From the NCBI GenBank assembly GCA_900540855.1, contig UQHK01000001.1, positions 124,001-188,000 on the forward strand: a stretch of 64,000 nt of DNA, in the 5' to 3' direction. The notes under the pieces were generated by a model. That model was not told the DNA's origin and made no database searches. It worked only from the letters and a program-made list of their open reading frames with translations. A program made the translations under genes and the position numbers. The DNA comes from an uncultured Collinsella sp. Its GTDB lineage: Bacteria; Actinomycetota; Coriobacteriia; Coriobacteriales; Coriobacteriaceae. Shown piece by piece: positions 54,912-63,958 of the stretch (positions are counted from its first letter, which is position 1; each line of letters starts with the position of its first letter).

Positions 54912-55834
54912 TGGGTACCGTTAACATGGCCGTCGATTTCGGCGGCGTCAAGATGCAGAACCCCATCAACACCGCAGCCGGTACCTTTGGCTACGGTTGG
55001 CAGTTCCAGAACTTCTTTGATGTTTCTCAGCTGGGCGCCATCACCACCAAGGGTTGCGCTGCCGAGCCCTGGCCCGGCAACCCCGCGCCCCGCATGGCCG
55101 AGATTCCCGGCGGTATGATCAACTCCGTGGGCCTTCAGAACCCCGGCGTGGCCGCCTTTGCCCGCGAGTCCGGTCCGTGGCTCGAACAGCTGTCCAAGGA
55201 CGGCTGCCAGGTCATCTGTCAGGTTGCCGGCCACTCCGTTGACGAGTTTGTCCGCGCACTCGAGATGTATGTCGAGCTGTGCCCCTGGGCTGCTGGCTAC
55301 GAGATCAACGTGAGCTGCCCTAATATCGCCGCCGGCGGTGCCGCCATGGGCTCCACGCCCGAGGGCGCCTCTTCCGTTATGGCTGCTTGCCGCAAGGTGA
55401 CCGATAAGCCGCTGTTCGTCAAGATGGCTCCGGTCAACGTCGCCGAGATCGCCAAAGCCCTCGAGGCCGCAGGCGCCGACGGCCTTTCGGTCATCAATTC
55501 CATCCAGGGCATGGCCATTGACGTGCACACCCGCAAGTCCCGCGTTGCCAAACCCAAGGGCGGCCTTTCGGGTCCACTGTGCCACCACATCGCCGTTCGC
55601 ATGGTCTGGGAGGTCGCTCAGGCCGTCGATATCCCCATCAACGGCGTCGGCGGTGTCATGACCGGCGAGGATGCTGCCGAGTTTATCCTGGCCGGCGCCA
55701 CCTGCGTGTCGGTCGGTATGGCCAACTTTGTCGATCCGTGCGCTTCGATTAAGATCGCGCGCGAGCTCGAGGCTTGGGCAGAGTCCCAGGGCGTGAAGGA
55801 TATCAACGAGCTGGTAGGTGCTTTCGAATGCTAG
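54911..55834 (+). CDS. pyrD: dihydroorotate dehydrogenase, class 1B catalytic subunit
   Basis: A 307-residue FMN barrel that oxidises dihydroorotate to orotate. Motifs: NPINTAAGTFGYG, GAITTKGCAAEPWPGNPAPRM, YEINVSCPNIAAGG, and PINGVGGVMTGEDAAEFILAGA. GTG at 54911 shares a G with the pyrK stop. The long frame before it lies inside pyrK. Needs PyrK for NAD as acceptor. Confidence 0.97.
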   Translation: MGTVNMAVDFGGVKMQNPINTAAGTFGYGWQFQNFFDVSQLGAITTKGCAAEPWPGNPAPRMAEIPGGMINSVGLQNPGVAAFARESGPWLEQLSKDGCQVICQVAGHSVDEFVRALEMYVELCPWAAGYEINVSCPNIAAGGAAMGSTPEGASSVMAACRKVTDKPLFVKMAPVNVAEIAKALEAAGADGLSVINSIQGMAIDVHTRKSRVAKPKGGLSGPLCHHIAVRMVWEVAQAVDIPINGVGGVMTGEDAAEFILAGATCVSVGMANFVDPCASIKIARELEAWAESQGVKDINELVGAFEC

Positions 55835-56544
55835 AGAATGATGCCCGCGACCGTGTTATCGTCGCCCTCGACTGCGATCGTGAGCGTGCGCTCGAGCTCG
55901 CCCATGAGCTTTCGGGCCACGCCGTCTGGCTCAAGGTGGGCATGACGCTCTATTACGCCGAGGGTCCCGAGATCGTCAAGACGTTCAAGGACTTGGGCTT
56001 CAAGGTCTTCCTCGACCTTAAGTTCCATGACATTCCGCATCAGGTGCGCGGTGCCGCCCGTTCGGCCTCGCTTGCCGGTGCCGACCTGCTCTCGGTCCAC
56101 GGCTTGGGTTCGGGCGCTATGCTCGCCGCGTGCCGTGAGGGTGCCGAGGAGGCGCGCGAGGACCGCGCCAAGCTCGTCGCCATTACCGTGCTCACGAGTA
56201 TGAATCAGGATGCCTTGAGCGAGATCGGCGTCGAGTCTCCCGTGGCCGAGGAAGCCGCCCGTCTGGCAAAGCTTGCCCAGACCAACGGCATCGACGGCAT
56301 CGTGTGCTCGCCGATGGAGGCTCACGACATGCGTGAGCTGCTGGGTCCTGATGCCCTGATCGTGACTCCGGGTGTGCGTCCGGTGGGTGCCGCCCTTGGT
56401 GACCAGTCCCGCGTGGCGACGCCTTCCCAGGCTATCGAGCGTGGCGCAAGCCACATTGTGGTGGGCCGTCCCATCACCGGTGCCGACGATCCGGTTGCCG
56501 CCTTTGACGCCATCGTCGCCGAGCTGGTCGAAAACGTCGCGTAA
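55828..56544 (+). CDS. pyrF: orotidine-5'-phosphate decarboxylase
   Basis: A 238-residue OMP decarboxylase, last step to UMP. Catalytic DLKFHDIPHQV (D-x-K-x-x-D) is near residue 60, and TPGVRPVGAALGDQSRVATPSQAIERGASHIVVGRPI is the phosphate-binding end. ATG at 55828 overlaps pyrD by 7 nt. It ends the operon; carA, carB and pyrE are not in this window. Confidence 0.97.
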   Translation: MLENDARDRVIVALDCDRERALELAHELSGHAVWLKVGMTLYYAEGPEIVKTFKDLGFKVFLDLKFHDIPHQVRGAARSASLAGADLLSVHGLGSGAMLAACREGAEEAREDRAKLVAITVLTSMNQDALSEIGVESPVAEEAARLAKLAQTNGIDGIVCSPMEAHDMRELLGPDALIVTPGVRPVGAALGDQSRVATPSQAIERGASHIVVGRPITGADDPVAAFDAIVAELVENVA

Positions 56545-56589
56545 AAGATTCCCCTAAGTCACCACTTTTGGGTCTCATTAGCACAAAAT

Positions 56590-56648
56590 AGCCCCTGTGC
56601 CTGCGTAAACTTTCCCATCCTTTGTGTGGAATCGCAGGTCAGGGGCTT
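56590..56648 (+). terminator. long hairpin after pyrF
   Basis: AGCCCCTG (56590-56597) and CTGCG (56601-56605) pair with CGCAG (56633-56637) and CAGGGGCTT (56640-56648). It lacks a proper T-run, so strength is uncertain. Confidence 0.5.
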
Positions 56649-56730
56649 AACTTTGGGCGCAGTATATTGCACTTTTTGCGGGTATCGTCTAACCTATGGA
56701 GCCGCGATTAGGCATTTTGTACGTTCTACG

Positions 56731-56739
56731 TGCTAAAAT
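56731..56739 (+). promoter_or_regulatory. extended -10 promoter of mihF
   Basis: TGCTAAAAT, 44 nt before the mihF ATG. -35 not clear. Confidence 0.5.
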
Positions 56740-56783
56740 GCCAATTATTGAATCAGATATAACCCAACTATTTGGAGGTACGA

Positions 56784-57092
56784 ATGGCACTCCCTCAGCT
56801 TACCGACGAGCAGCGCAAGCAGGCTCTTGAGAAGGCTGCCGCCGCACGTCACGCCCGCGCTGAGCTTCGCGAGCAGATCAAGAAGGGCGAGAAGTCCCTC
56901 GAGTCCGTGCTCAACTCCGATGACCCCATCGCTTCCCGCATGAAGGTTTCCACCCTCATCGAGTCTCTCCCTGGTTATGGCAAGGCCAAGGCCGCCAAGA
57001 TCATGGAGGAGCTCGGTATCTCCGCTACTCGTCGCGTCCAGGGCCTCGGCGTCCGTCAGCGCGAGCAGCTCCTCGAGCAGCTGACCAAATAA
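56784..57092 (+). CDS. mihF: integration host factor, actinobacterial type (mIHF)
   Basis: A 102-residue nucleoid protein of the actinobacterial IHF family, unrelated to the HU-like proteobacterial IHF. Family features: LTDEQRKQALEKAAAARHARAELREQIKKGE helix at the start and ESLPGYGKAKAAKIMEELGISATRRVQGLG, the helix-two-turn-helix DNA-binding part. ATG at 56784 has TTTGGAGG upstream. Its place before gmk-rpoZ is common in Actinobacteria and supports the taxonomic call. Confidence 0.95.
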   Translation: MALPQLTDEQRKQALEKAAAARHARAELREQIKKGEKSLESVLNSDDPIASRMKVSTLIESLPGYGKAKAAKIMEELGISATRRVQGLGVRQREQLLEQLTK

Positions 57093-57662
57093 GTGAGCGC
57101 TCAGGATTCCAAGCTCTTTGTGATTTCTGGACCGTCAGGCGCAGGCAAGGGTACGCTCGTCACTCGTGTGCGCGAGCGCCGCTCGAACCTGGGTCTGACG
57201 GTTTCGGCTACCACGCGAGCACCACGCAAAGGTGAGGTCGACGGCGTCAACTACTTTTTTCTGACGCGCGAGGAGTTCGACCGCCGCGTGGCAAACGGTG
57301 AGTTTGTTGAGTGGGCCGAGGTCCACGGTAACTGCTACGGCACGTTGGTGAGCGAGGTCACATCCAAGCTCGCCTCGGGCTCGTCTCTGATTTTGGAGAT
57401 CGATGTCCAGGGCGCCCTGCAGGTGAAGGAGCGTTTCCCCGAGGCCGTGCTGATCTTTATCAAGCCGCCTTCGCTTGAGGTGCTCCGCGAGCGTCTAGTC
57501 GGTCGCGGTACCGAGACGCCCGAGACGATTGAGCTGCGTATGGCAAACGCCGCCGATGAGCTTGCCCTTGCCGACCGCTACGACGACGTCGTGGTGAATG
57601 ACGATCTCGACCGCGCGACCGATGAACTCGTTCGCGTTCTCGATATGCATGAAAGGATCTGA
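57093..57662 (+). CDS. gmk: guanylate kinase
   Basis: A 189-residue GMP kinase. P-loop VISGPSGAGKGTLV near residue 12, GMP site TTRAPRKGEVDGVNYFFL, and LEIDVQGALQVK. GTG at 57093 starts directly after the mihF stop and has no good site, so it is probably coupled. Confidence 0.97.
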   Translation: MSAQDSKLFVISGPSGAGKGTLVTRVRERRSNLGLTVSATTRAPRKGEVDGVNYFFLTREEFDRRVANGEFVEWAEVHGNCYGTLVSEVTSKLASGSSLILEIDVQGALQVKERFPEAVLIFIKPPSLEVLRERLVGRGTETPETIELRMANAADELALADRYDDVVVNDDLDRATDELVRVLDMHERI

Positions 57663-57667
57663 GGTCC

Positions 57668-57949
57668 GTGTCCGTTGTAAAGCCTTGCATTGACGATCTT
57701 CTGGAGAAGACCGATCACAACCGCTTCCTGCTCGCTTCGCTTGCCTCCAAGCGCGCCTGCGACATCAATAGCATGCTGCGTGGCCAGCACAACCGCGTGC
57801 TTGCCGTCCAGGATGTCGATGACATCACCATCGGGCTTTCCGGTGCCGATACCATCTCGATGGCTATGGACGAGATTGTCGACGGCGACATCTCTTACGA
57901 CGAGGTCCGTTACGAGAAGGCGCTCGGCCACAAGGTTGCTGAAGCCTAA
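57668..57949 (+). CDS. rpoZ: RNA polymerase omega subunit
   Basis: A 93-residue omega that chaperones beta'. It has PCIDDLLEKTDHNRFLLASLASKRACDINSML, the usual P-x-I-D-x-L...N-x-Y/F-x-L-V-x-x-x-A-K-R-A-R/C motif. Adjacent gmk supports the call. GTG at 57668; the stop is directly followed by the thiI ATG. Confidence 0.94.
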   Translation: MSVVKPCIDDLLEKTDHNRFLLASLASKRACDINSMLRGQHNRVLAVQDVDDITIGLSGADTISMAMDEIVDGDISYDEVRYEKALGHKVAEA

Positions 57950-59194
57950 ATGGCGGCTCGCGTCTGCCTGGTCCACTATCACGAGGTTGGACTGAAGGGC
58001 AAGAACCGCGCACATTTTGAGCATATCCTCATGGATAACATCAAGGCGGCCTTGGCCGCCTTTTCCGTGAACGCCGTGTCTCGAATTTCCGGTTATATCC
58101 TCGTGACCTTTAACGAGCATCAGGCCGACGAGGCGGCGCGTGTCATCCGCACCGTCCCCGGCGTTGCCCGTGTGTCTTTGGCGTATCACACCAACCGCGA
58201 CCCGCAGGAGTACTGCGCCGCTGCTGTGAAGGCGCTGCGCGAGTTTGGTTCCTTCGATTCGTTTAAGGTGCACGCCAAGCGCTCCAATACTGACTATGAG
58301 CTCACCTCGATCGATATCAATCGTCAGGTGGGCGAGGTACTGTGTGAGGCCTTCCCCGATAAAAAGGTTCAAATGCACGACCCCGATGCAATGGTGCACG
58401 TACTGGTGGTCCAGGGTAGCGTTTACGTGTACGCACGCTCCGAGCGCGGCGTGGGCGGTCTGCCGGTGGGTTCTGCCGGCAAGGTCGTGACGCTGCTGTC
58501 CTCGGGTATCGATTCTCCGGTGGCGACCTGGATGCTCGCGCGCCGCGGCGCGGTTTGCGTGCCGGTACATTTCTCCGGTCGTCCGCAGACGCCCGATACG
58601 AGTGAGTATTTGGTGCAGGATATCATCCGTGCGCTTGAGCCGGGTGTCCAGATCGGCCGCCTGTACGTGGTGCCGTTTGGCGACTGCCAGCGTGAGATTT
58701 CGGTCACCTGCCCCAGCAACCTGCGTGTGATCATGTATCGCCGCATTATGTATTCGGTTGCCGAGCGCATTGCGCACATCGAGGGCGCCAAGGCCATCGT
58801 TACGGGCGAATCGCTTGGGCAGGTTGCCTCCCAAACGCTTGAGAACATCATGGCCGTCAACGAGGCCGTGAAGATCCCCGTGTTCCGTCCTCTCATCGGT
58901 TCGGACAAGCAGGAGATCATCGCGCGTGCTGAGGAGATCGGTACGTTCGATATCTCGACTGAGGCCGCTCCCGACTGCTGCACGCTGTTTATGCCGCGCC
59001 GACCCGAGACGCACGCTAAACTCGATGCCGTGCATGAGGCCTGGGAGTTGTTCGATCATGAGGAGATGATTGAGCGCCTGCTCAAGCAGACCGAGTACAT
59101 CGACTTCGAGAGCAACACGTATAAGGCCCCTAAGACCTTAAAACGCAAACATTCGGAGCTTGCTCCGCGTGAGATTTACCAAGATTACGAGTAA
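57950..59194 (+). CDS. thiI: tRNA 4-thiouridine synthase ThiI
   Basis: A 414-residue enzyme that makes s4U8 in tRNA and can supply sulfur for thiamine. It starts with VHYHEVGLKGKNRAHFE (ferredoxin-like), has a THUMP domain (residues about 60-165), then the PP-loop LLSSGIDSPVATWMLARRG and VTGESLGQVASQTLENI. There is no C-terminal rhodanese domain, as in the Bacillus form, so a separate sulfurtransferase must supply sulfur. Confidence 0.96.
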   Translation: MAARVCLVHYHEVGLKGKNRAHFEHILMDNIKAALAAFSVNAVSRISGYILVTFNEHQADEAARVIRTVPGVARVSLAYHTNRDPQEYCAAAVKALREFGSFDSFKVHAKRSNTDYELTSIDINRQVGEVLCEAFPDKKVQMHDPDAMVHVLVVQGSVYVYARSERGVGGLPVGSAGKVVTLLSSGIDSPVATWMLARRGAVCVPVHFSGRPQTPDTSEYLVQDIIRALEPGVQIGRLYVVPFGDCQREISVTCPSNLRVIMYRRIMYSVAERIAHIEGAKAIVTGESLGQVASQTLENIMAVNEAVKIPVFRPLIGSDKQEIIARAEEIGTFDISTEAAPDCCTLFMPRRPETHAKLDAVHEAWELFDHEEMIERLLKQTEYIDFESNTYKAPKTLKRKHSELAPREIYQDYE

Positions 59195-59204
59195 ATTTGT
59201 GCAT

Positions 59205-59237
59205 AGACCGACGATGCGCCTGCATCGTCGGTCTTTT
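59205..59237 (+). terminator. intrinsic terminator after thiI
   Basis: A 13-bp perfect stem (59205-59217 with 59222-59234), GCCT loop, then TTT. Confidence 0.88.
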
Positions 59238-59312
59238 GCTATCTGGGCATTTTGCGACTAAGTGTTCATTTGCTGACGTGTGGCTGAATAAATGGACAGA
59301 TTTGTGCAAGGT

Positions 59313-59332
59313 TTTGGTCGGCTTTTGGTTTG
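59313..59332 (+). promoter_or_regulatory. candidate competence box before comEA-comEC
   Basis: TTTGGTCGGCTTTTGGTTTG differs at one base from 29940-29959 and contains TTTGGT twice, 11 bp apart. Its end lies 75 nt before comEA. A weak -10 GATAAC (59338-59343) is 18 nt after TTGGTC. Confidence 0.55.
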
Positions 59333-59407
59333 ACCGCGATAACCGGTTTTGAAGCATGGCTGTTGCAGGGCTCCTTTCCTGACACGATGGTGTTGGGAGG
59401 TTTTGCT

Positions 59408-60121
59408 ATGGCGCAGCGCGAACAACACGAACGAGTCAAACGGATGGACCGCTTGGCTGACAAGCTGCTCGGTCATAGGGCAGTGGTGATGGCGATACTG
59501 GTCGTCATTGCGATGGCGAGTGGACTGGCGATGGCGAACCTTGGCGGCGGTGCCGGTGGCGTGTCGTTTGAGCGCACTGACGGTTTGGGCTCGTTGGTGG
59601 AGCCGGAATCCGGTGATGCCTCGAGCGGAAAGACATCCGAAGGTTCTTCGACTAAGGCTTCTGCCGCGGCAGAGGTCTATGTCGATGTCGATGGCGCCGT
59701 GGTGTCGCCCGGTGTATATCGTCTCAAGGACGGCGCGCGGGTGGCTCAGGCGATTGATGCCGCCGGCGGGCTGGCGCCAGAGGCAGACGTTACGGGGCTC
59801 AATCGGGCATCTAAGGTCGTCGATGGACAGAAGATTCATGTTCCAACGGTAGGGGAGCAGCAGGCGTCCATTGCGGAAGCCGGTGTTGATGGTGGGGCTT
59901 CCGCAGCATCGGGCGTGAGTAGCGCAACAGGCCTAGTAAACATCAATACGGCAAGCGCGGCAGAGCTGCAGACGCTTTCGGGCATCGGTCCCTCCATGGC
60001 CCAGTCGATTATCGATGAGCGGACAAAGAACGGTGCTTTTGCCTCGGTTGACGATCTGATGCGTGTGTCGGGAATCGGCGAGAAGAAGCTTGCCAAAATC
60101 AAAGATTGCATCTGCGTATGA
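59408..60121 (+). CDS. comEA: competence DNA-binding protein ComEA
   Basis: A 237-residue membrane-anchored DNA receptor. One transmembrane helix at residues about 23-44, a Ser/Gly/Lys-rich linker, an SLBB domain (VYVDVDGAVVSPGVYRLKDGARVAQAIDAAGG), a second linker, and a C-terminal helix-hairpin-helix pair (VNINTASAAELQTLSGIGPSMAQSII, VSGIGEKKLAKIK). ATG at 59408 has GGGAGG 7 nt upstream; the longer frame from 59330 is not family sequence. The stop overlaps comEC. Confidence 0.95.
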   Translation: MAQREQHERVKRMDRLADKLLGHRAVVMAILVVIAMASGLAMANLGGGAGGVSFERTDGLGSLVEPESGDASSGKTSEGSSTKASAAAEVYVDVDGAVVSPGVYRLKDGARVAQAIDAAGGLAPEADVTGLNRASKVVDGQKIHVPTVGEQQASIAEAGVDGGASAASGVSSATGLVNINTASAAELQTLSGIGPSMAQSIIDERTKNGAFASVDDLMRVSGIGEKKLAKIKDCICV

Positions 60122-62421
60122 GTGCGACCGAGCGCGAGCATGTGATGCCTCCGCGGCCCCTGATGCCGTGGACGATGGCTCTGTGTGCCGGCATGTGCGT
60201 GGGCTGCGCCCTGGTGCTTAACGTGGCCACTGATGCGCTACTGGGGGAGCAGGCGCCAGCGTTCGGGCCGCTATGGGCCATTCCCGTTGCGGCGGCGATA
60301 TTCGTTGTGCTGGCTCAATCTTGTGCGCGGCTTGCCCCTTTGAAGCGGTGGCTGTATGCCGTGTCCGTCGGTCTCGTGGCGGGAGCGGTCGTCTCGGCGT
60401 GGTGGGCTGTGGGTGCGCTCAGCGCTTCGAAGGCGCTCGACGGTCGAGCGGCAAGCGGTCTCGAGTTTGTCGTGCAGGGTGATCCATCCATAAACGACGA
60501 CGTGTATTCCTATACCTGCGAGGCACGCGCGGACGGTAAGAACTTGGCAACGGTTCGCCTATCGTGTGATCGTGAGCTCAAGGTCGGGGCGCACGTGCGT
60601 GTTATCGGTCGCGTTTCACGTTTTGAGAACGATGCGTATGGACGATCGCGCGTGCTCCGAGGCGAGGTGCGCAAGGTTAAAGCCGTTCGGATTGTGTCGG
60701 TCGATGAGGGCTCTCCGGGGCCGCTGCTTCGGCTGCGAAATGGGCTGCTTGTGTCCATTGCGCCTGCGACCGAACCGGCGCGTGCGCTCATAGCCGGTGT
60801 CGTCTGCGGTCGTTCGGCCGAGCTGCGCGCCCAGCCGGCGGGCGACTGGTTTTCGGTGACGGGAACGGCGCATCTTATCGCCGTCTCGGGCAGCCATTTG
60901 GCTATCGTGGGGTTTTTAATCGAGGGTTTATTGCAAAAGACTCGGTGCTCACGTGGTCTTCAGCGGGCGATACTGGCGATAACGCTTGTGGGCTACGCTA
61001 CCTTTACGGGCGCGTCTCCCTCTGCCGTGCGCGCGTGCTGCATGGTGTTCGCGACGCTTGTCGTAAACGGCGCGGGGCGTCGCCGGCACGGTGCATCGGC
61101 ACTCTTCGTAACCATGTCCATCTTTGTTCTACTGCGGCCGACGGTGCTGTTCGAGATGGGCTTTCAGCTTTCATGTGCCAGCGTCTTTGCCATCCTGTGC
61201 TTTTGCCCCTATGCGACCTACGCTTTGGGTGAGCTGGGTGTGCCATCGGGCATTGCCAGCATGCTTTCCGTCACGCTGTGCTCGCAGTTGGCGACGCTCC
61301 CCATTACCATTCCTGCCTTCGGTACGTTCTCGCTCATTGCTCCGCTGGCAAATGCGGTCATCGGTCCGGTGGTGAGCGTACTGCTTGCTGTGTCGATCGT
61401 GCTGGTTCCCTTTTCGCTCGTGGCACCGTTGCGGACTTGGGTGCTCGCTGTGCCCATGATTGCCGCCCGTTGCGCGCTATTCTTCGAGCAGCTGTTTGCC
61501 GCCGTGCCGGGTGCATCCGTGAGTGTGCCGCCCGATAGCATGTGGATTTACCTAGTGCCGTGTTTGCTGGCGGCTCTGCTGGTCAGGTGGCCGCGTCCCC
61601 GTGCACGTCCTATGGCGGTGGGGCTTGCATGCCTGATGCTCTTGGCTGCGATTCCGTACGTCTATTGGGATCGATTCGCTCCGCCTTCGGTGACGGTGCT
61701 CGATGTGGGCCAGGCCGATGCGATTCTTATCCGCCAAGGCGGCGCAGTAGCTCTCGTCGACTGCGGGCTCGACGAGCGTGTGGTTGCGGCGTTGGTTCGC
61801 AATAACGTGCACCATATCGATGCCGTTTTTGTGACGCATTGGGATGAGGACCACTGGGGTGGTTTGCCTGCCGTGCTCGAACAGTTTTCGGTCGGAACGA
61901 TTGCCGTGGCGGCGGATGCGCTGGAGGATGCTCCTGCCGAGGTATTGAACCGACCTGGCGTGGAGTATCGGCAGGTGCGCCGTGGGGATACGGTCGACAT
62001 CGGCTCATTTTGCGCCCACGTGATGTGGCCATTCGAGTCCGTGGATGGCGAGGGAAATGAGGACTCCCTTGTCCTGCTGCTCTCTTATGTTCAGGAAGGC
62101 AAGGGCCTGCGCATGCTCCTCACCGGTGATGCCGAGCTCGACCAAGAACGGGAATTCGTGCAGGAGGTGGGGGATATCGATGTCCTTAAACTTGGGCATC
62201 ACGGCTCCAAGGTTTCAGTCGATGGTGAGTTGCTGGACGTCCTGAAGCCCGAGCTTTCCCTTGCGAGCGCGGGCGAGGGGAATCGATACGGCCATCCGTC
62301 CGATGCCTGCGTCGATGCCGTGAAGGAAGCGGGTGGTGTGTTCGCGTGCACCATCGAACACGGCGACATTACCGTCGCGCCGACTGCGAATGGCTTTGCG
62401 ATGAGATGCCAGCGACCGTGA
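60118..62421 (+). CDS. comEC: ComEC/Rec2 DNA uptake channel
   Basis: A 767-residue polytopic protein that takes single-stranded DNA across the membrane. Parts in order: N-terminal transmembrane segments and the DUF4131-like OB region (residues about 100-210), the Competence domain with GTAHLIAVSGSHLAIVGFLIEGLL, many membrane helices to about residue 505, and a C-terminal metallo-beta-lactamase domain (VTVLDVGQADAILIRQG, THWDEDHWGG, LTGDAE, LKLGHHGSK). ATG at 60118 overlaps the comEA stop (ATGA). All key motifs are intact, so uptake may work. Confidence 0.95.
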   Translation: MSATEREHVMPPRPLMPWTMALCAGMCVGCALVLNVATDALLGEQAPAFGPLWAIPVAAAIFVVLAQSCARLAPLKRWLYAVSVGLVAGAVVSAWWAVGALSASKALDGRAASGLEFVVQGDPSINDDVYSYTCEARADGKNLATVRLSCDRELKVGAHVRVIGRVSRFENDAYGRSRVLRGEVRKVKAVRIVSVDEGSPGPLLRLRNGLLVSIAPATEPARALIAGVVCGRSAELRAQPAGDWFSVTGTAHLIAVSGSHLAIVGFLIEGLLQKTRCSRGLQRAILAITLVGYATFTGASPSAVRACCMVFATLVVNGAGRRRHGASALFVTMSIFVLLRPTVLFEMGFQLSCASVFAILCFCPYATYALGELGVPSGIASMLSVTLCSQLATLPITIPAFGTFSLIAPLANAVIGPVVSVLLAVSIVLVPFSLVAPLRTWVLAVPMIAARCALFFEQLFAAVPGASVSVPPDSMWIYLVPCLLAALLVRWPRPRARPMAVGLACLMLLAAIPYVYWDRFAPPSVTVLDVGQADAILIRQGGAVALVDCGLDERVVAALVRNNVHHIDAVFVTHWDEDHWGGLPAVLEQFSVGTIAVAADALEDAPAEVLNRPGVEYRQVRRGDTVDIGSFCAHVMWPFESVDGEGNEDSLVLLLSYVQEGKGLRMLLTGDAELDQEREFVQEVGDIDVLKLGHHGSKVSVDGELLDVLKPELSLASAGEGNRYGHPSDACVDAVKEAGGVFACTIEHGDITVAPTANGFAMRCQRP

Positions 62422-62429
62422 TGACATCG

Positions 62430-62459
62430 TTGGCGCGCGGCTGGCCCCTGGGCTAAAAT
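62430..62459 (+). promoter_or_regulatory. promoter of holA
   Basis: -35 TTGGCG (62430-62435), 18-bp spacer, -10 TAAAAT (62454-62459), 40 nt before ATG 62500. Confidence 0.6.
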
Positions 62460-62499
62460 GGCACAGTACGAATTCGAGAGTCTGCGAGAGGGGAGCGCA

Positions 62500-63462
62500 A
62501 TGCCCGAAACCGGTCTGCTGCCGGCATATCTGATCGTTGGTACCGATGGGGTCAAGCGCGACCACGCCGTCTCGCGTATGAAAGCTCGCTTGGAAAAGTC
62601 GGGTATGGTTGAGTTCAACCTCGATGAACGCGACATGACCAAAGACCCCGATATCGAGTCGATCATTGGCTCGCTCAATACCTTTCCCATGGGCAGCGAG
62701 TTTCGCCTGGTAATCCTTGACGGCTGCTCCAAGCTTGCCAAGGCGGTTTCCGAGCCGCTCGTCGAGTATCTGGCGAGTCCAAGTCCCACAACGGTCTGCC
62801 TTATTATCGCCGATTCGCTCGCCAAGAATACGCGCCTGTACAAGGCGATCGCCAAGATTGACAAGAAGGCCGTCATCGATTGCTCGGGCACCAAGCGCTG
62901 GGAGCTCCCACGCCGCGTGCAGCAGATGGCGACGCAACACGGCAAGTCCATCTCGGCGGCGGCCGCCGAGGAGCTTGTCTCGCGCTCGGGCGAGAACACC
63001 CGCATGCTCGATAACGACTTGGCCAAGCTTGCCCAGATGGTCGAGGCCCCTCAGATTGAGCTTGCCGATGTGGAACGCTGGATCGTCCGCACGGCCGAGG
63101 TCCAGCCCTGGGATTTTCTCAACGCGGTATCGGCTCGTGATATACGCCGCTCGCTTGAGCTCTTCAATTTACTGCCCGTCAAGAGTTACGTGTGGACCTA
63201 CACATTGCTGTGCGGCCGCATCCGTGAGCTGATCGTCGCCAAGGCGCTTGACTCTCGTGGGCAGGGCCGCGAGCTTGCCGCAACGCTCAAGCTCCAGTCC
63301 TGGCAGGTCAAAAATCACCTGACCTGGGCACGCCGCTATTCGATGGCAGAGCTGGTCGCGGCGCTCGAGGGCGCGGTCGATGTGGAGCTCGCGCTTAAGG
63401 GTTCGGCCGATTCTCAGACTGCGCTTTTGCTCTGGATTACGAACATCTTGAGAAAATCGTGA
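62500..63462 (+). CDS. holA: DNA polymerase III delta subunit
   Basis: A 320-residue clamp-loader subunit. It shows AYLIVGTDGVKRDHAVSRMKARL (AAA-like start, without Walker A as usual for delta), FNLDERDMTKDPDIESIIGSLNTFPMGSEFRLVIL, and the C-terminal collar (DFLNAVSARDIRRSLELFNLL...ALLLWI). ATG at 62500 has GAGGGGAG 6 nt upstream. An in-frame ATG at 62458 lies inside the -10 element and is rejected. The comEC-holA-rpsT order is widespread. Confidence 0.94.
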   Translation: MPETGLLPAYLIVGTDGVKRDHAVSRMKARLEKSGMVEFNLDERDMTKDPDIESIIGSLNTFPMGSEFRLVILDGCSKLAKAVSEPLVEYLASPSPTTVCLIIADSLAKNTRLYKAIAKIDKKAVIDCSGTKRWELPRRVQQMATQHGKSISAAAAEELVSRSGENTRMLDNDLAKLAQMVEAPQIELADVERWIVRTAEVQPWDFLNAVSARDIRRSLELFNLLPVKSYVWTYTLLCGRIRELIVAKALDSRGQGRELAATLKLQSWQVKNHLTWARRYSMAELVAALEGAVDVELALKGSADSQTALLLWITNILRKS

Positions 63463-63511
63463 TGATACCTGCCTATTTGACAAATTCGTTCTATCCCTTT
63501 GAGGGGGAGCG

Positions 63512-63520
63512 TGCTATAGT
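63512..63520 (+). promoter_or_regulatory. extended -10 promoter of rpsT
   Basis: TGCTATAGT 75 nt before rpsT. TTGACA at 63477-63482 is too far to be its -35. Confidence 0.5.
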
Positions 63521-63595
63521 AGGCGCTTGCATGACCTCACCGTGTCTCAGAGGTGTCATACATTTTTTGCAAGGAACTCGAAAGGAACTCCAGAA

Positions 63596-63862
63596 GTGGC
63601 AAACATCAAGTCTCAGAAGAAGCGTATCCGCACCAATGAGGCAGCTCGCATGCGTAACAAGGCTGTCAAGTCCGAGCTCAAGACGCTGACCAAGCACGTC
63701 CAGTCCGCCGTCGCCGAGGGCGACGCCGAGAAGGCCCAGGCTGCCCTCAAGACCGTCACCAAGCGTCTCGACATGGCTGCCGCCAAGCATGTTATCCACA
63801 AGAACCAGGCTTCCAACCGCAAGTCCGGTCTTGCCAAGCTCGTGAACAGCATCAACGCCTAA
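63596..63862 (+). CDS. rpsT: 30S ribosomal protein S20
   Basis: An 88-residue S20. GTG at 63596 gives the family start [36 protein letters not shown] lies 9 nt upstream. [20 protein letters not shown] is the usual C-terminus. In-frame upstream codons are not family sequence. Confidence 0.97.
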   Translation: MANIKSQKKRIRTNEAARMRNKAVKSELKTLTKHVQSAVAEGDAEKAQAALKTVTKRLDMAAAKHVIHKNQASNRKSGLAKLVNSINA

Positions 63863-63897
63863 GTTGTAAATTTCACACCACACAGATTACGCGCATA

Positions 63898-63933
63898 AAT
63901 GGAGCCTGTTTTATGGAACAGGCTCCATTTTTT
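63898..63933 (+). terminator. intrinsic terminator after rpsT
   Basis: AATGGAGCCTGTT (63898-63910) pairs with AACAGGCTCCATT (63917-63929), then a T-run to 63933. Confidence 0.92.
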
Positions 63934-63945
63934 GTACCGCTCGGG

Positions 63946-63951
63946 TAAGAT
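63946..63951 (+). promoter_or_regulatory. -10 of lepA, possibly leaderless
   Basis: TAAGAT ends 7 nt before the ATG at 63959; there is no Shine-Dalgarno site between them. Confidence 0.4.
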
Positions 63952-63958
63952 AGTCCGC

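Noticed and set aside
62458..62499. holA start at ATG 62458
   Set aside because: This ATG overlaps a good -10 (TAAAAT) with a -35 at correct spacing and has no ribosome binding site, while ATG 62500 has GAGGGGAG 6 nt upstream.
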